Shown here piece by piece: positions 1 through 7,665 of a stretch of DNA of 17,270 bases (position 1 is the stretch's first letter; the number at the start of each line of letters is the position of its first letter). The translations under genes were made by a program, and so were the position numbers. The DNA comes from Candidatus Latescibacterota bacterium (GTDB lineage Bacteria; Latescibacterota; UBA2968; GCA-2709665): the NCBI GenBank assembly GCA_030746455.1, contig JASLMQ010000062.1, positions 1 through 17,270 on the forward strand. The letters are read 5' to 3'. The notes beneath the pieces are model-generated. The model was not told the origin of the DNA. It made no database searches and saw only the letters and a list, made by a program, of their open reading frames with translations.

Positions 1-353
1 TGAAGGACCGCCTCTACGCCAGCGGAGACAACGGATCGATCTACCGGATCGATCGTGAGACCGGGATGGGAACTCTTTTGGGCACCCCGGTCCCCGACCG
101 ACGCAGTCGGCTGACGACCCTCCAGCCGGGCCCGGACGGGGGTGCCTACGGGGTGACGGGACGCGACGGCCAGTGTGAGGTAATCCGGTTCGATCCGGAG
201 ACGGAAACCTACGATCTGCTCGGGCCGGTGGTCGATGGCGATGAGCGATGCTGGCAGGTGCACGATGTGGCCGTTGCCGCGGACGGGACGATCTACGCGG
301 GAGAGAACGATAATCCGTACCGGAGTGGATATCTTTGGGAGATTCAGCTCTGA
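1..353 (+). CDS. Beta-propeller-like repeat protein, C-terminal fragment
   Basis: Only the last 116 codons are present (reading frame from base 3, stop TGA at 351-353); the gene starts outside the window. The visible part is made of short beta-strand/turn units of the type seen in YVTN/SMP-30/WD-like propellers: 'LYASGDNGSIYRID', 'GGAYGVTG....VIRFDPET' and 'DVAVAADGTIYAGEN' recur about every 45-60 residues with Asp-Gly turns and ending strands. The last blade closes with 'GYLWEIQL'. Such proteins act as scaffolds or as lactonase-like enzymes; nothing visible here identifies a catalytic site. It lies 45 bp upstream of the Gfo/Idh/MocA gene on the same strand, so the two may share a transcript. 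Family assignment rests on repeat pattern alone. Confidence 0.6.
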   Translation, partial: KDRLYASGDNGSIYRIDRETGMGTLLGTPVPDRRSRLTTLQPGPDGGAYGVTGRDGQCEVIRFDPETETYDLLGPVVDGDERCWQVHDVAVAADGTIYAGENDNPYRSGYLWEIQL

Positions 354-398
354 GTACGAGTAGGAAGACACACCAACCACAACGGAGGAAGGGACAGC

Positions 399-1322
399 AT
401 GAGAATCGGAGTGGTCGACCTGGATACGTCGCACCCGCAGAGCTGGATTCCCATCGAGAGGGACCTGGGACACGAGGTGGCTTGCGTGTGGGACGGCGGT
501 GCGGTGCACCCGAAGGAGTACGTTGAGAAGTTCGCGGAGGAACACCAGATTCCCGAGGTCTGCGAGACCCTGGAAGAGGTGGTCGACAAGGTCGATTGCG
601 CCATCCTTCACGGGTGCGACTGGGACACCCACGCGGAGAAGGCCCGACCCTTCGTAGAGGCGAAGAAGGGCGTGCTGCTGGACAAGCCGATGGCCGGTTC
701 GTTGAGCGATCTGAACCAGCTGAAGGCCTGGGCCGATGCGGGCGCCCGGATCACGGGTGGGTCGTCCCTGAGGTTCTGCGTGGAGACCCGGGAGTGGTTC
801 GACATCGACGAGGAGGAGCGGGGAACCCCGAACACCGTAGCCTGCGGATGCGGCGTGGACGAGTTCAACTACGGCATCCACGCCTATTCGATGCTCAGCG
901 GCATCATGGGAACCGGCGCCGTGAGCGTCCAGCACCTGGGGAAGGGAATCCAGCGGCGCGTCAGGATCGACTGGGCGGACGGGCGGATGGGGACTCTGGT
1001 CGTCGGCGCGGCCGAGTCGTGGCTTCCGTTCTACGCGCAGATCGCGACCGAGAAGAAGGTCTACCAGTACATCGCCGACAACAAACACCTCTACCGCGCG
1101 CTGCTGGAGGCCACGCTTCCGTACCTGTCCGGCGAGGTCGACGAGGCGCCCATGTCGTTCGACGAGCTGGCCGAGCCGGAGCGCTGTGCGCTGGCCGCAA
1201 GGCTCTCGTGGATGAACGGCGATGCCGTGGTTCGGCTGGATGAGCTGACCGAGGATGATGCGGGCTACGACGGCGCGGAGTTCGCGGTGGGCTACCGGAA
1301 GAGCCGGTATCCGGACGGCTGA
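399..1322 (+). CDS. Gfo/Idh/MocA-family NAD(P)-dependent oxidoreductase
   Basis: Encodes 307 residues, the usual length for a compact Gfo/Idh/MocA dehydrogenase acting on sugars, inositols or related polyols. The N-terminal Rossmann strand reads MRIGVVDLDTSH: the classical GxGxxG is replaced by a G-V-V-D-L-D-T-S-H turn, a variant that may alter cofactor binding. The hallmark (E/D)KP motif is present as LLDKPMAGS (Lys about residue 96), and the 'NYGIHAYSM' segment (His about 161) lies where the family has its catalytic GxH helix. The ATG at 399 follows a good Shine-Dalgarno (GGAGGAAGGG, about 5 nt away). The stop at 1320-1322 is followed by a CACAGAG-type repeat. Substrate unknown; family assignment is confident, the reaction only inferred. 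Confidence 0.88.
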   Translation: MRIGVVDLDTSHPQSWIPIERDLGHEVACVWDGGAVHPKEYVEKFAEEHQIPEVCETLEEVVDKVDCAILHGCDWDTHAEKARPFVEAKKGVLLDKPMAGSLSDLNQLKAWADAGARITGGSSLRFCVETREWFDIDEEERGTPNTVACGCGVDEFNYGIHAYSMLSGIMGTGAVSVQHLGKGIQRRVRIDWADGRMGTLVVGAAESWLPFYAQIATEKKVYQYIADNKHLYRALLEATLPYLSGEVDEAPMSFDELAEPERCALAARLSWMNGDAVVRLDELTEDDAGYDGAEFAVGYRKSRYPDG

Positions 1323-1344
1323 GCCAGATCAGAGAAGAGCATTG

Positions 1345-1374
1345 CCACAGAGGCACAGAGCTCACAGAGAAGAC
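1345..1374. repeat. CACAGAG short tandem intergenic repeat
   Basis: Three copies of CACAGAG start at 1346, 1354 and 1363, about 8-9 bp apart, just after the stop codon of the Gfo/Idh/MocA gene. I recall the pattern CCACAGAGGCACAGAG as a recurrent short intergenic repeat in many unrelated bacterial genomes; that is from memory, not a search. The following bases to 1485 contain nested complementary pieces (CTCCGG with CCGGAG, CCTGAA with TTCAGG), but no clear terminator or promoter. Confidence 0.55.
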
Positions 1375-1485
1375 GTGGGAAGACCTGAAGCTCCGGACCC
1401 ACGATGGGCAGCCGGAGCAGAACCCCTGTAGTCGGTAGTTCAGGCACAGCTGACAAGCCGATTGCGAGTAGGAAAGAGGGCCTGT

Positions 1486-2838
1486 ATGACTGAAGGCAAG
1501 ACGATCGCCGTGCCGGCGCAGGAGGTGGCGGTGTCGGGTGAGTATGATGTGGTTGTGTGCGGCGGCGGCCCCGGGGGAATCGGGGCCGCCATCGCCGCGG
1601 CGCGTGGGGGGGCACGTACCCTGTTGGTGGAATGGCTGTCGTCGCTCGGCGGGATCGCGACGGGGGCCTACATCGGGGCATGGATGGATTCCCCGGGCGG
1701 GCCCATCTTCCACGAGCTCTTCAAGACGCAGGTGTCCCTTGGGTCGGCAAACCAGAGCTACGACCCGAAGCGGCACCACAAGCCCGGCAGAGCCAGCTTT
1801 CACCCGGAGACCATGAAGGCCATAGCCCTGCGGATGATCCGGGACGCGGGTGCGGACGTGCTGTTCTGCACGGCCGTGGAGGGGGCGTGGCTCGGCGACG
1901 GCCGGGTGGGCGGCGTGTTCGTAGCGAACAAGGGAGGCCGATCGGTTGTTCTGGCGCCGGTGGTGATCGACACGACCGCGGACGGTGACGTCGCGGCGAG
2001 CGCGGGAGCGGAATACCTCAAGGGAGATCCGGAAGACGGCAGGCTGCAGCACGTGAACTTCAAGTACCAGCTCGAGGGGATCGGTTGGCGTAAGCAAAGG
2101 GACCAGGATCCGGGGGATGCAGAGATCCTGTCGCGCATCCGGACGGCCCTGAGTGAGGGGCGGCTGCATCCTCCGACAGGGGTGTTCCGTCCCTGTCCCG
2201 AGACCTTCCCCTATCATCTTCCCGAGAAGCAGCTCGCACTGGCCAAATGGGAGATCGAGGGGGTGGACCCCACCGATCCCGAACAGGTGAGCGAAACGCT
2301 CACCGAGTGCCAGCTTGCCGCCGCGGAGGTGGTGGCGTTTTGCCGTGAGCATCTTCCGGGATTCGAGGAATGCCGGATCGGGCGATTCCCTGGCCTGCTG
2401 GGTACCAGGGAATCGCGACGCATCCTGGGACGCTACGTACTGACGCGGGACGACGTTCTGAAGGCGCGGAAGTTCGAAGACGGGATCTCGAAGGCCTGTT
2501 TCTTCATGGACCTGCACGACTCGCCGCCGGGGATCACGACGGCGCAGTTCACGAACGAATTCGTGATGGAGAACCGTCCACCGGCAGGCGACTGGTACGA
2601 GATCCCCTACCGCTGCCTTCTGCCCAGGGACACGCGCGGCCTCCTGATGGCAGGTCGGTGCATCTCGTCGGACCGCGATGCCCACGGATCGCTGAGGGTG
2701 ATGCCGACGTGCATGTTCACCGGCGAGGCTGCGGGAACAGCTGCGGCCATGGCCGTGGCCGAGGGCGTGCTGCCCGACGATCTGGACGGGAGCCAGGTGC
2801 GCGAGAAGATGATGGTGGATGCCGGGGTGCCGTGGTGA
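1486..2838 (+). CDS. FAD-dependent oxidoreductase (PF12831-type)
   Basis: Encodes 450 residues. The N-terminal dinucleotide-binding fold is clear: strand DVVVCGGGPGGIGAAIAAA (residues 21-39) with the GxGxxG loop, followed by the acidic end of strand two (LLVE, Glu about 49) that binds the ribose of FAD. The C-terminal FAD-binding segment, about 385-425, contains LLMAGRCISSDRDAHG, RVMPTC and TGEAAGTAAA, typical of the FAD_oxidored family found beside sugar-processing genes in environmental bacteria. I chose ATG 1486 because GGAAAGAGG lies 6 nt upstream; a TTG at 1462 would add eight residues without a ribosome site. The gene is likely an oxidase or dehydrogenase, but its substrate cannot be read from sequence. 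Stop TGA, 34 bp before the next chosen start. Confidence 0.87.
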   Translation: MTEGKTIAVPAQEVAVSGEYDVVVCGGGPGGIGAAIAAARGGARTLLVEWLSSLGGIATGAYIGAWMDSPGGPIFHELFKTQVSLGSANQSYDPKRHHKPGRASFHPETMKAIALRMIRDAGADVLFCTAVEGAWLGDGRVGGVFVANKGGRSVVLAPVVIDTTADGDVAASAGAEYLKGDPEDGRLQHVNFKYQLEGIGWRKQRDQDPGDAEILSRIRTALSEGRLHPPTGVFRPCPETFPYHLPEKQLALAKWEIEGVDPTDPEQVSETLTECQLAAAEVVAFCREHLPGFEECRIGRFPGLLGTRESRRILGRYVLTRDDVLKARKFEDGISKACFFMDLHDSPPGITTAQFTNEFVMENRPPAGDWYEIPYRCLLPRDTRGLLMAGRCISSDRDAHGSLRVMPTCMFTGEAAGTAAAMAVAEGVLPDDLDGSQVREKMMVDAGVPW

Positions 2839-2872
2839 GGGGCGTGGGAGAGCCCGATCAATGGGGTGGACG

Positions 2873-3214
2873 ATGATGGACGCCATGCGGATCAAGCCGC
2901 ATCATCTCGTGGATGTGATCATGTCGATCGGCGCTGGCGCCAGAACGTTCAAGCCACACGCCTACGGCCACGCGGTCCACACGGTGTCGGAGAAGGTGCT
3001 TTCGAATCCCGATGTGCGAACGGTGATGGAGCTGGGTGCCGACGACATCTGCGAGCCCTGTATCCACAATGTCGACGGCCTGTGTGACGACATCATTGAC
3101 ACTTCCTTCAGGCCAGAGGCTTCCGCGTCCAAGCGAGAGTACAACCTGGTGATCGATGAGCGCTGGTGTGAGAAGCTCAAGCTGAAGCACGATGACAGCC
3201 TCACGGCACGGTAG
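2873..3214 (+). CDS. DUF1284-like cysteine-rich protein, ending at an in-frame amber codon
   Basis: Up to the TAG at 3212-3214 this encodes 113 residues. The opening MRIKPHHL, the central ELGADDICEPC and a later GLCDD resemble DUF1284 proteins, which are small, of unknown function and start with an R-x-x-x-H-H segment. Cysteines occur as CxxC (DDICEPC), in GLCDD and in RWCEKL, with another just after the stop in YCERI, so a metal or Fe-S site is conceivable. The start is uncertain: ATG 2861, 2873, 2876 and 2885 are all in frame, with only weak ribosome sites. The reading frame continues without another stop into the histidine kinase, and YCERIRDR directly after TAG looks like the family's own C-terminal helix. 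The stop therefore probably truncates the domain; CAG to TAG is the simplest change. Confidence 0.65.
   Translation: MMDAMRIKPHHLVDVIMSIGAGARTFKPHAYGHAVHTVSEKVLSNPDVRTVMELGADDICEPCIHNVDGLCDDIIDTSFRPEASASKREYNLVIDERWCEKLKLKHDDSLTAR
3212..3214 (+). other. In-frame amber (TAG) between DUF1284-like domain and histidine kinase
   Basis: TAG sits in the same frame as both the upstream domain (from 2873) and the downstream kinase (to 4792). From 3215 to 3412 this frame has no ATG, GTG or TTG, yet it encodes recognisable kinase sequence including the phospho-acceptor His at 3365-3367. Either the protein is made by read-through or suppression, or the gene is broken, or the base is a sequencing or assembly error. 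The following bases (TAC TGT) do not match the known CARYYA read-through context. Confidence 0.8.
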
Positions 3215-4792
3215 TACTGTGAGCGCATTCGCGATCGGGCCCACAGCATCACCGATATCTACCGGGCGACCCCGCTGAAGCTCGGAGATGAGCTGTTCAC
3301 GATATTCGCGGTTCTCGACATCAGCCACGAAAAGCGGCGCGAGTTCCTCGAGCGGATCTTCTTCCACGACATCCTGAACACCGCGGGAGGGCTCAAGGGA
3401 TCGGCCGAACTGGTGCAGGGGGCATCAGCCCAGGAACTCGATGAACTGCACGACGTCATCCTGCGCCTGTCGGACGAGTTGATCGATGAGATCAATGCCC
3501 AGCGGGTGTTGGCCGCGGCCGAGAGTCAGGAGCTGGTGGTCCACCCCGTTTCTGTGAATGCGATCGGGCTCCTGCAGGAGGTGATGGGCCTCTACGCCAG
3601 GCACGAAGTGGCGGCGGATCGGCACCTCGCCATCGATCCGCGTGCGTGGGACGGGTCACTGGTTTCCGACCGGACGCTGGTGCGGCGGGTGGTCGGGAAC
3701 ATGACGAAGAACGCCCTCGAGGCAGCGAGGCCCGGTGAGACCATCACACTCGGGTGCGAGATCGGGGAGGATGGGGTCGACTTCCTGGTGCACAACCCGG
3801 GCTTCATTCCGCCGGACGTCCAGCTTCAGATCTTCCAGCGATCCTTCTCCACCAAGGGGACGGGGAGGGGGCTCGGAACCTACAGCATCAAGCTGCTGAC
3901 CGAGCGGTACCTGCAGGGCAGCGTGTCGTTCTCGACCGCCCCGGAAGACGGCACCACGTTCAGGGCCCGATGCCGGACGATGTCGACCCCCGAAGGAGAG
4001 CCCGATGCCGCAGAAGCCAATGCGATTCCGAGCCTGCGCATCCTGCTGGCAGAGGACAACCCGGTCAATCAGAAGATTGTCGTCGCGCTTCTCGAGCGTG
4101 CCGGGCACTCCGTATCGATCGCCGGCAATGGCAAGGAGGCCGTGGAGAAGCAGGAGAGTGAGGCGTTCGACCTGGTGCTGATGGACGTGCATATGCCGGA
4201 GATGGATGGCCTGGAGGCAACCGCGGAGATACGGGGGCGGGAGCGCAAGACGGGCGCGCACGTGCCTGTTCTGGCCCTCACCGCCGCCGCGATGGCGGGG
4301 GACCAGGAACGGTGTCTGGCAGCCGGTATGGACGGGTGTCTGCACAAGCCGATCCGGGTGGACGAGCTCTCGGAGGCCATCGGCCGGATGAGAACGCAGC
4401 CGAGTGAGGTGGGGGCGGATAGGCCGGCCGTGGCCCACGACGATGAAGCACCGTTCGATCTCAAGGAGGCCCTGGCGCGAGCAGCGGGCGACAGGGATCT
4501 GTTGGTGGAGTTGGCAGACCTGTTTCTGGACAACTGCCCCGAGTTCTTGAGCGAGGTCCGGTCGGCCGTGGGGTCGCGAGACGCCCAAGCGCTCGAACGA
4601 AGCGCCCACAAGCTGAAGGGATCGGTGGGCAACTTCGGTGCCAGGCCGGCATTCGACGCCGCATTCAGGCTGGAGGAGATCGGGCGAGTCGGTGACCTGC
4701 AAGATGCCGTGAGCTGTTTCGAAATCCTGGAGAGGGAAATCGGGCGCTTCAGGTCGGTACTCGAGGCATTCGTCGGGCAGGACGGATCATAG
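3215..4792 (+). CDS. Hybrid sensor histidine kinase (HisKA-HATPase-REC-HPt), lacking its own start
   Basis: The open frame encodes 525 residues from the base after the amber codon. Counting from there: a short PAS-like tail (LGDELFTIFAVLDISHEKRR, about 23-42); the H-box ERIFFHDILNTAGG with acceptor His 51; a HATPase domain with N-box (RRVVGNMTKNALEAA, about 157-171), HNPGF in place of the usual DxG, and G2 box GRGLGTYSIK (about 217-226); a receiver domain from about 274 with LLAEDN, phospho-acceptor Asp 324 (LVLMDVHMPEMDG) and HKPI Lys 378; and an HPt domain with His 465 (SAHKLKGS). This is a full phosphorelay in one chain, which would pass phosphate to a separate response regulator not seen here. 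The first usable start is GTG 3413, which would remove the H-box, so the frame is either read through from 2873 or is a damaged gene. The next gene begins 38 bp after the TAG at 4790. Confidence 0.8.
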   Translation, partial: YCERIRDRAHSITDIYRATPLKLGDELFTIFAVLDISHEKRREFLERIFFHDILNTAGGLKGSAELVQGASAQELDELHDVILRLSDELIDEINAQRVLAAAESQELVVHPVSVNAIGLLQEVMGLYARHEVAADRHLAIDPRAWDGSLVSDRTLVRRVVGNMTKNALEAARPGETITLGCEIGEDGVDFLVHNPGFIPPDVQLQIFQRSFSTKGTGRGLGTYSIKLLTERYLQGSVSFSTAPEDGTTFRARCRTMSTPEGEPDAAEANAIPSLRILLAEDNPVNQKIVVALLERAGHSVSIAGNGKEAVEKQESEAFDLVLMDVHMPEMDGLEATAEIRGRERKTGAHVPVLALTAAAMAGDQERCLAAGMDGCLHKPIRVDELSEAIGRMRTQPSEVGADRPAVAHDDEAPFDLKEALARAAGDRDLLVELADLFLDNCPEFLSEVRSAVGSRDAQALERSAHKLKGSVGNFGARPAFDAAFRLEEIGRVGDLQDAVSCFEILEREIGRFRSVLEAFVGQDGS

Positions 4793-4830
4793 GAACACGC
4801 GATCGATTCGCGACGTGATGGACTCTGGCT

Positions 4831-6588
4831 ATGGACACAGGTGACCTTCGGGAAAGGCTGCGCAAGGGGATGCGGCAGCGGGAGCGTCACACCTCCAGTG
4901 GCAACGCGTGTCTGCTCGTGGTGGTGGACAGCGCCGGGCCCTACTGGGAGCGCGCCATTGTCGACGAAACGATATTGGCGGCTCTCGAGCACTTCGGCAT
5001 GCCCTACCGGGTTCTGGATCTGGCCGTCGCACGACCGTCTCCCGATTTGCTCGAAGACTGCGCGGCCATCGTCTTCGCGCAGAACCGGGTGGGCGCGGCC
5101 CTGAGCCGTCAGGAGGCGGAGACGATTGCGGAGGCCGTTTCCCGTGGCGCGGGGTTCGTGAACCTGGATTTCGACATCAGGGAGCTCGAGGAACCGCTGC
5201 TTAAAGTCTTCGGGTTCGATCGGGTCAACCCGCACCCCTTTGTGACGGATCAGGTGCGGATTCGTGAGACCGCTCATAGTATAACGGCCCTCCAGTCACC
5301 GGGAGAGTGGCACCAGTTCGATCGGATGGTCGCGGCCATCGCCGTCGAGAAGTGGGCAGATGCGGTGATGCCGCTGGCCGACGGGGTTCTGGGCAAGGAC
5401 CAGCTGGTAGCCATCCGTCATCTGGCACCGTGGAGCGCCTTTGAGCCCCGGAACTTCCCCGTGCTGTTCGCGACCCAATGGGGAAAGGGCCGTGCCGTGC
5501 AGTTCACGCTGAACCTCCGGGTCTGGCGGAAGGCCTTCTTCGGGCACGCGCGTGGGATGGACGACCTCCTGTGGCGCACGATCGTATGGGCCGCACGCAA
5601 GCCGTTCGCGGCCAATATGGTTCCTCCGTTCGTGACGATGTCGTTCGACGACTGCGAGGGAAGGCACGATTTCGCTTACGCCGAAATCGCGTGCCGGCAC
5701 GGATACGTGCCGATGCCGTCGCTGCTGGTTCGAAACGTTCCCGAGCGTCTGCATGCCACGGTTCGGGAGGGACTGGAGTCGGGCCGGATCCGGTTCTCGG
5801 CACACGCGCTGGACTACTACCGCCTGCTGGTCTACAACTTCGGGAAGGGAGAGTGCAGCGAGTCCGAGCTCGAGGCCAATTTCGCTGAACTGGACCGGTT
5901 CTGGACGCAGGTCGGCGCGAATCCGGGCCCGACCCTTCGGCTGCACTGGGGCGAGTACGGCGTGCGTGCCCTTCCGCACTTGAAACGCAGGGGGTACCGC
6001 TACTTCTGTCCCGGGCTGCAGACGGGCCTGCACAAGGCCGACATGTGCATGGACGAGGGGTACTGGCCCTACGGCCTTCAGACCTGCTACTACGACAGCC
6101 TGCCCGACGATCCCGAATTCTTCGCGTTCGCAGCGATGCTGGCACGACACCAGGAGGATTTTCTGACCGGATGCACGGTGTACCTCAGAGAGTCCGATCG
6201 TAACGATATCGAGAAGGCGGCCGCCAACGCGGCACTGCAGATCCGCCATGGTCTGCGGGCCGGTTTCTACGCAGAGATCGTGACGCACGAGCAGAAGTTC
6301 GACGGCCTCTCCATGTCCGAGTGGGACGGGATCCTGGCTCGCGCGGGCGAGATGACTGCTGGGCTGGAGCGGATCCACGCGGGCCACGACGAGATCGGGC
6401 GATACCTCAAGGGCAAGGATGGTGTCTGGATCGCAGAAGCGGATGTCACAGACGGGCAGCTGACCTGCCAGGTCCGGGGAGAATCGGATGCGCCCCTCCG
6501 GATCTCGGTCTTCGGCGATGAGGACGGAGCCCTGGTTCGGGACTACCGGGAAGTCGAGGCGTTCCGCGGAGAGGCCGCGGTGGGGTAA
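4831..6588 (+). CDS. Two-domain protein: amidotransferase-like N-terminus, NodB-like C-terminus
   Basis: Encodes 585 residues, with no signal peptide or membrane segment seen. Residues 25-255 look like a class I glutamine-amidotransferase-like/ThuA-like Rossmann domain (ACLLVVVDSAG, AAIVFAQNRVG, GAGFVNLDFD). No catalytic Cys is visible at the expected elbow, so this half is probably a binding or structural domain. Residues 265-500 resemble a NodB-type (beta/alpha)7 deacetylase fold: FVTMSFDDCEG (Asp 273-274) for motif 1, RFSAHALDYY (His 325), LHWGEYG..ALPHLKRRG, and IVTHEQKF (His 486) as a late motif. The family match is remote and partly structural. A minus-strand paralogue lies at 12218-10470. 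The start at ATG 4831 has no strong ribosome site, so translation may be coupled to the gene 38 bp upstream. Stop TAA. Confidence 0.68.
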   Translation: MDTGDLRERLRKGMRQRERHTSSGNACLLVVVDSAGPYWERAIVDETILAALEHFGMPYRVLDLAVARPSPDLLEDCAAIVFAQNRVGAALSRQEAETIAEAVSRGAGFVNLDFDIRELEEPLLKVFGFDRVNPHPFVTDQVRIRETAHSITALQSPGEWHQFDRMVAAIAVEKWADAVMPLADGVLGKDQLVAIRHLAPWSAFEPRNFPVLFATQWGKGRAVQFTLNLRVWRKAFFGHARGMDDLLWRTIVWAARKPFAANMVPPFVTMSFDDCEGRHDFAYAEIACRHGYVPMPSLLVRNVPERLHATVREGLESGRIRFSAHALDYYRLLVYNFGKGECSESELEANFAELDRFWTQVGANPGPTLRLHWGEYGVRALPHLKRRGYRYFCPGLQTGLHKADMCMDEGYWPYGLQTCYYDSLPDDPEFFAFAAMLARHQEDFLTGCTVYLRESDRNDIEKAAANAALQIRHGLRAGFYAEIVTHEQKFDGLSMSEWDGILARAGEMTAGLERIHAGHDEIGRYLKGKDGVWIAEADVTDGQLTCQVRGESDAPLRISVFGDEDGALVRDYREVEAFRGEAAVG

Positions 6589-6590
6589 GG

Positions 6591-6655
6591 CAGACGACGG
6601 ACGACCAGAGCAAGACCCCTGTGGTCCGTGGTCTGTCGTCGGTGGTCTTGAGACG
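6591..6655. repeat. Intergenic GACGACGGACCAC-type repeat, copy 1
   Basis: It begins two bases after the stop codon at 6588. The left part is built of GAC/GACGAC units and the right part is approximately their reverse complement, giving a poor inverted repeat. Its 18-base core at 6631-6648 is identical to 9205-9222 in copy 2. Confidence 0.7.
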
Positions 6656-6702
6656 GATCACGCTTAGACACGTCCGAGAAGCGATTTCTACAGGTAATCA
6701 TC

Positions 6703-7641
6703 TTGACCCAGATCCATTTCAACATCCAGATCGACTGCGAGGCCACGCAGCGAAGCATCGACGATCCGAGGCTGGGAGAGCGAGCCATCCGCGGCCTCGG
6801 TGAAGTGCTCGCGGATACGGGAATGCTTGCCACCTTCGTGGTCATCCCGTCCGACATCCGGGTGCACGCAGGGATCTACCGCGAGCTGCAGGGTCAGGGG
6901 CATGAAATCGGGTTGCACGTCCATCCGGCCGAGCAGGGGTATGACGAATTCCTGGGCGTGTACGGCCTTGATGATCAGGTGTCGATCCTGAGAGAAGGAA
7001 TCGAGGCGTACGACGAGGCGTTCGAGACGGCGCCCCGTGCTTTCACCCCGGGATACTTCTCAGCGAACGATCACACCTTCCCCGCTCTCGAGTCGCTCGG
7101 GTTCCGGCACGGTACGGTCTCAATGCCGACTCGGAATCTACCCCAGTGCGCCTGTGTATGGGGCAACTCCCCGCTCGATCTCCACTACCCCCACCGGTTC
7201 AATCGAAGTCTGTCCGGCGACGTCGATTTCGTGGATATGCCACCCACCGTCGATGTGGCTTCCCGGATGTGGGGAGGCGCCCATCCGCAGGATCTTCGGA
7301 TCGAGTTGGTGGACGCGAAGAACCACTGGTACACGATCCACAAGAACGTGAAGCGGCAGATCGATGCGGGCGATGCGATCCCGGTGAAGTACCTCAAGGC
7401 GCTCACCCACAACATCTTCGACTACAGCGATCCAAGGGATTTCAGAAGGGAAACGCTTCTGGGCGTGATCTCGGCTGTTGGGCGGATATGCGAGGCAGAG
7501 GAATGCGAGTTGGTTCCGGCAACGGTAGAAACGATCGCGGAGGCATACCGAGCGGTGGTGCCGGTTCAGGAGAGTGGGGAGACGCTTGAGCTGGACTCGA
7601 GAGGAAGGGCGGGCTGGAGAGGGAAGGGAAATGCAAAGTGA
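6703..7641 (+). CDS. Polysaccharide deacetylase (NodB-homology) family protein
   Basis: Encodes 312 residues from a TTG start (6703); AGGT lies eight bases upstream and no better ATG fits the N-terminus. The first strand, MTQIHFNIQIDCEA, carries the acidic pair expected at NodB motif 1 (Asp 11, Glu 13). QGHEIGLHVHPA (His 67, 72, 74) matches motif 2, the metal-binding HxxxH region. PRAFTPGYFSAND (about 111-123) matches the motif 3 R-x-P-x-G region. These enzymes are metal-dependent de-N-acetylases or related hydrolases acting on saccharide N-acyl groups. No signal peptide is seen, so it would act in the cytoplasm. The last 20 residues are Gly/Arg-rich, and the final codons fall inside an AAATGC repeat, so the tail may have been extended by repeat DNA. 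Confidence 0.82.
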   Translation: MTQIHFNIQIDCEATQRSIDDPRLGERAIRGLGEVLADTGMLATFVVIPSDIRVHAGIYRELQGQGHEIGLHVHPAEQGYDEFLGVYGLDDQVSILREGIEAYDEAFETAPRAFTPGYFSANDHTFPALESLGFRHGTVSMPTRNLPQCACVWGNSPLDLHYPHRFNRSLSGDVDFVDMPPTVDVASRMWGGAHPQDLRIELVDAKNHWYTIHKNVKRQIDAGDAIPVKYLKALTHNIFDYSDPRDFRRETLLGVISAVGRICEAEECELVPATVETIAEAYRAVVPVQESGETLELDSRGRAGWRGKGNAK

Positions 7642-7655
7642 AAAATGCCAAATGC
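7629..7655. repeat. AAATGC short repeat spanning a stop codon
   Basis: AAATGC occurs at 7629, 7643 and 7650 in an A-rich stretch unlike the GC-rich neighbours. It covers the stop codon of the deacetylase gene (7639-7641) and ends at the ribosome site of the next gene. Similar AAATGCAAAATG-type intergenic repeats are known to me in other bacteria, from memory only. Confidence 0.5.
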
Positions 7656-7665
7656 AAGAGGTAAG

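Noticed and set aside
1345..1374. CRISPR-like repeat
   Set aside because: Units are only 7 bp with 1-2 bp between them and no spacers; no cas genes in the window.
961..2895. Long minus-strand open frame (644 codons) opposite the Gfo/Idh/MocA and FAD genes
   Set aside because: Its translation is Arg/Pro/His-rich with no domain, and it lies opposite two well-supported genes; a by-product of high G+C.
3212..3214. Genome-wide reassignment of TAG
   Set aside because: Several other genes end at TAG exactly where their families end (rubrerythrin, YciO-like, C45, amidohydrolase), so TAG is a working stop here.
3656..6387. Minus-strand open frames opposite the kinase and the 585-residue protein
   Set aside because: No motifs, odd composition, and strong genes on the opposite strand.
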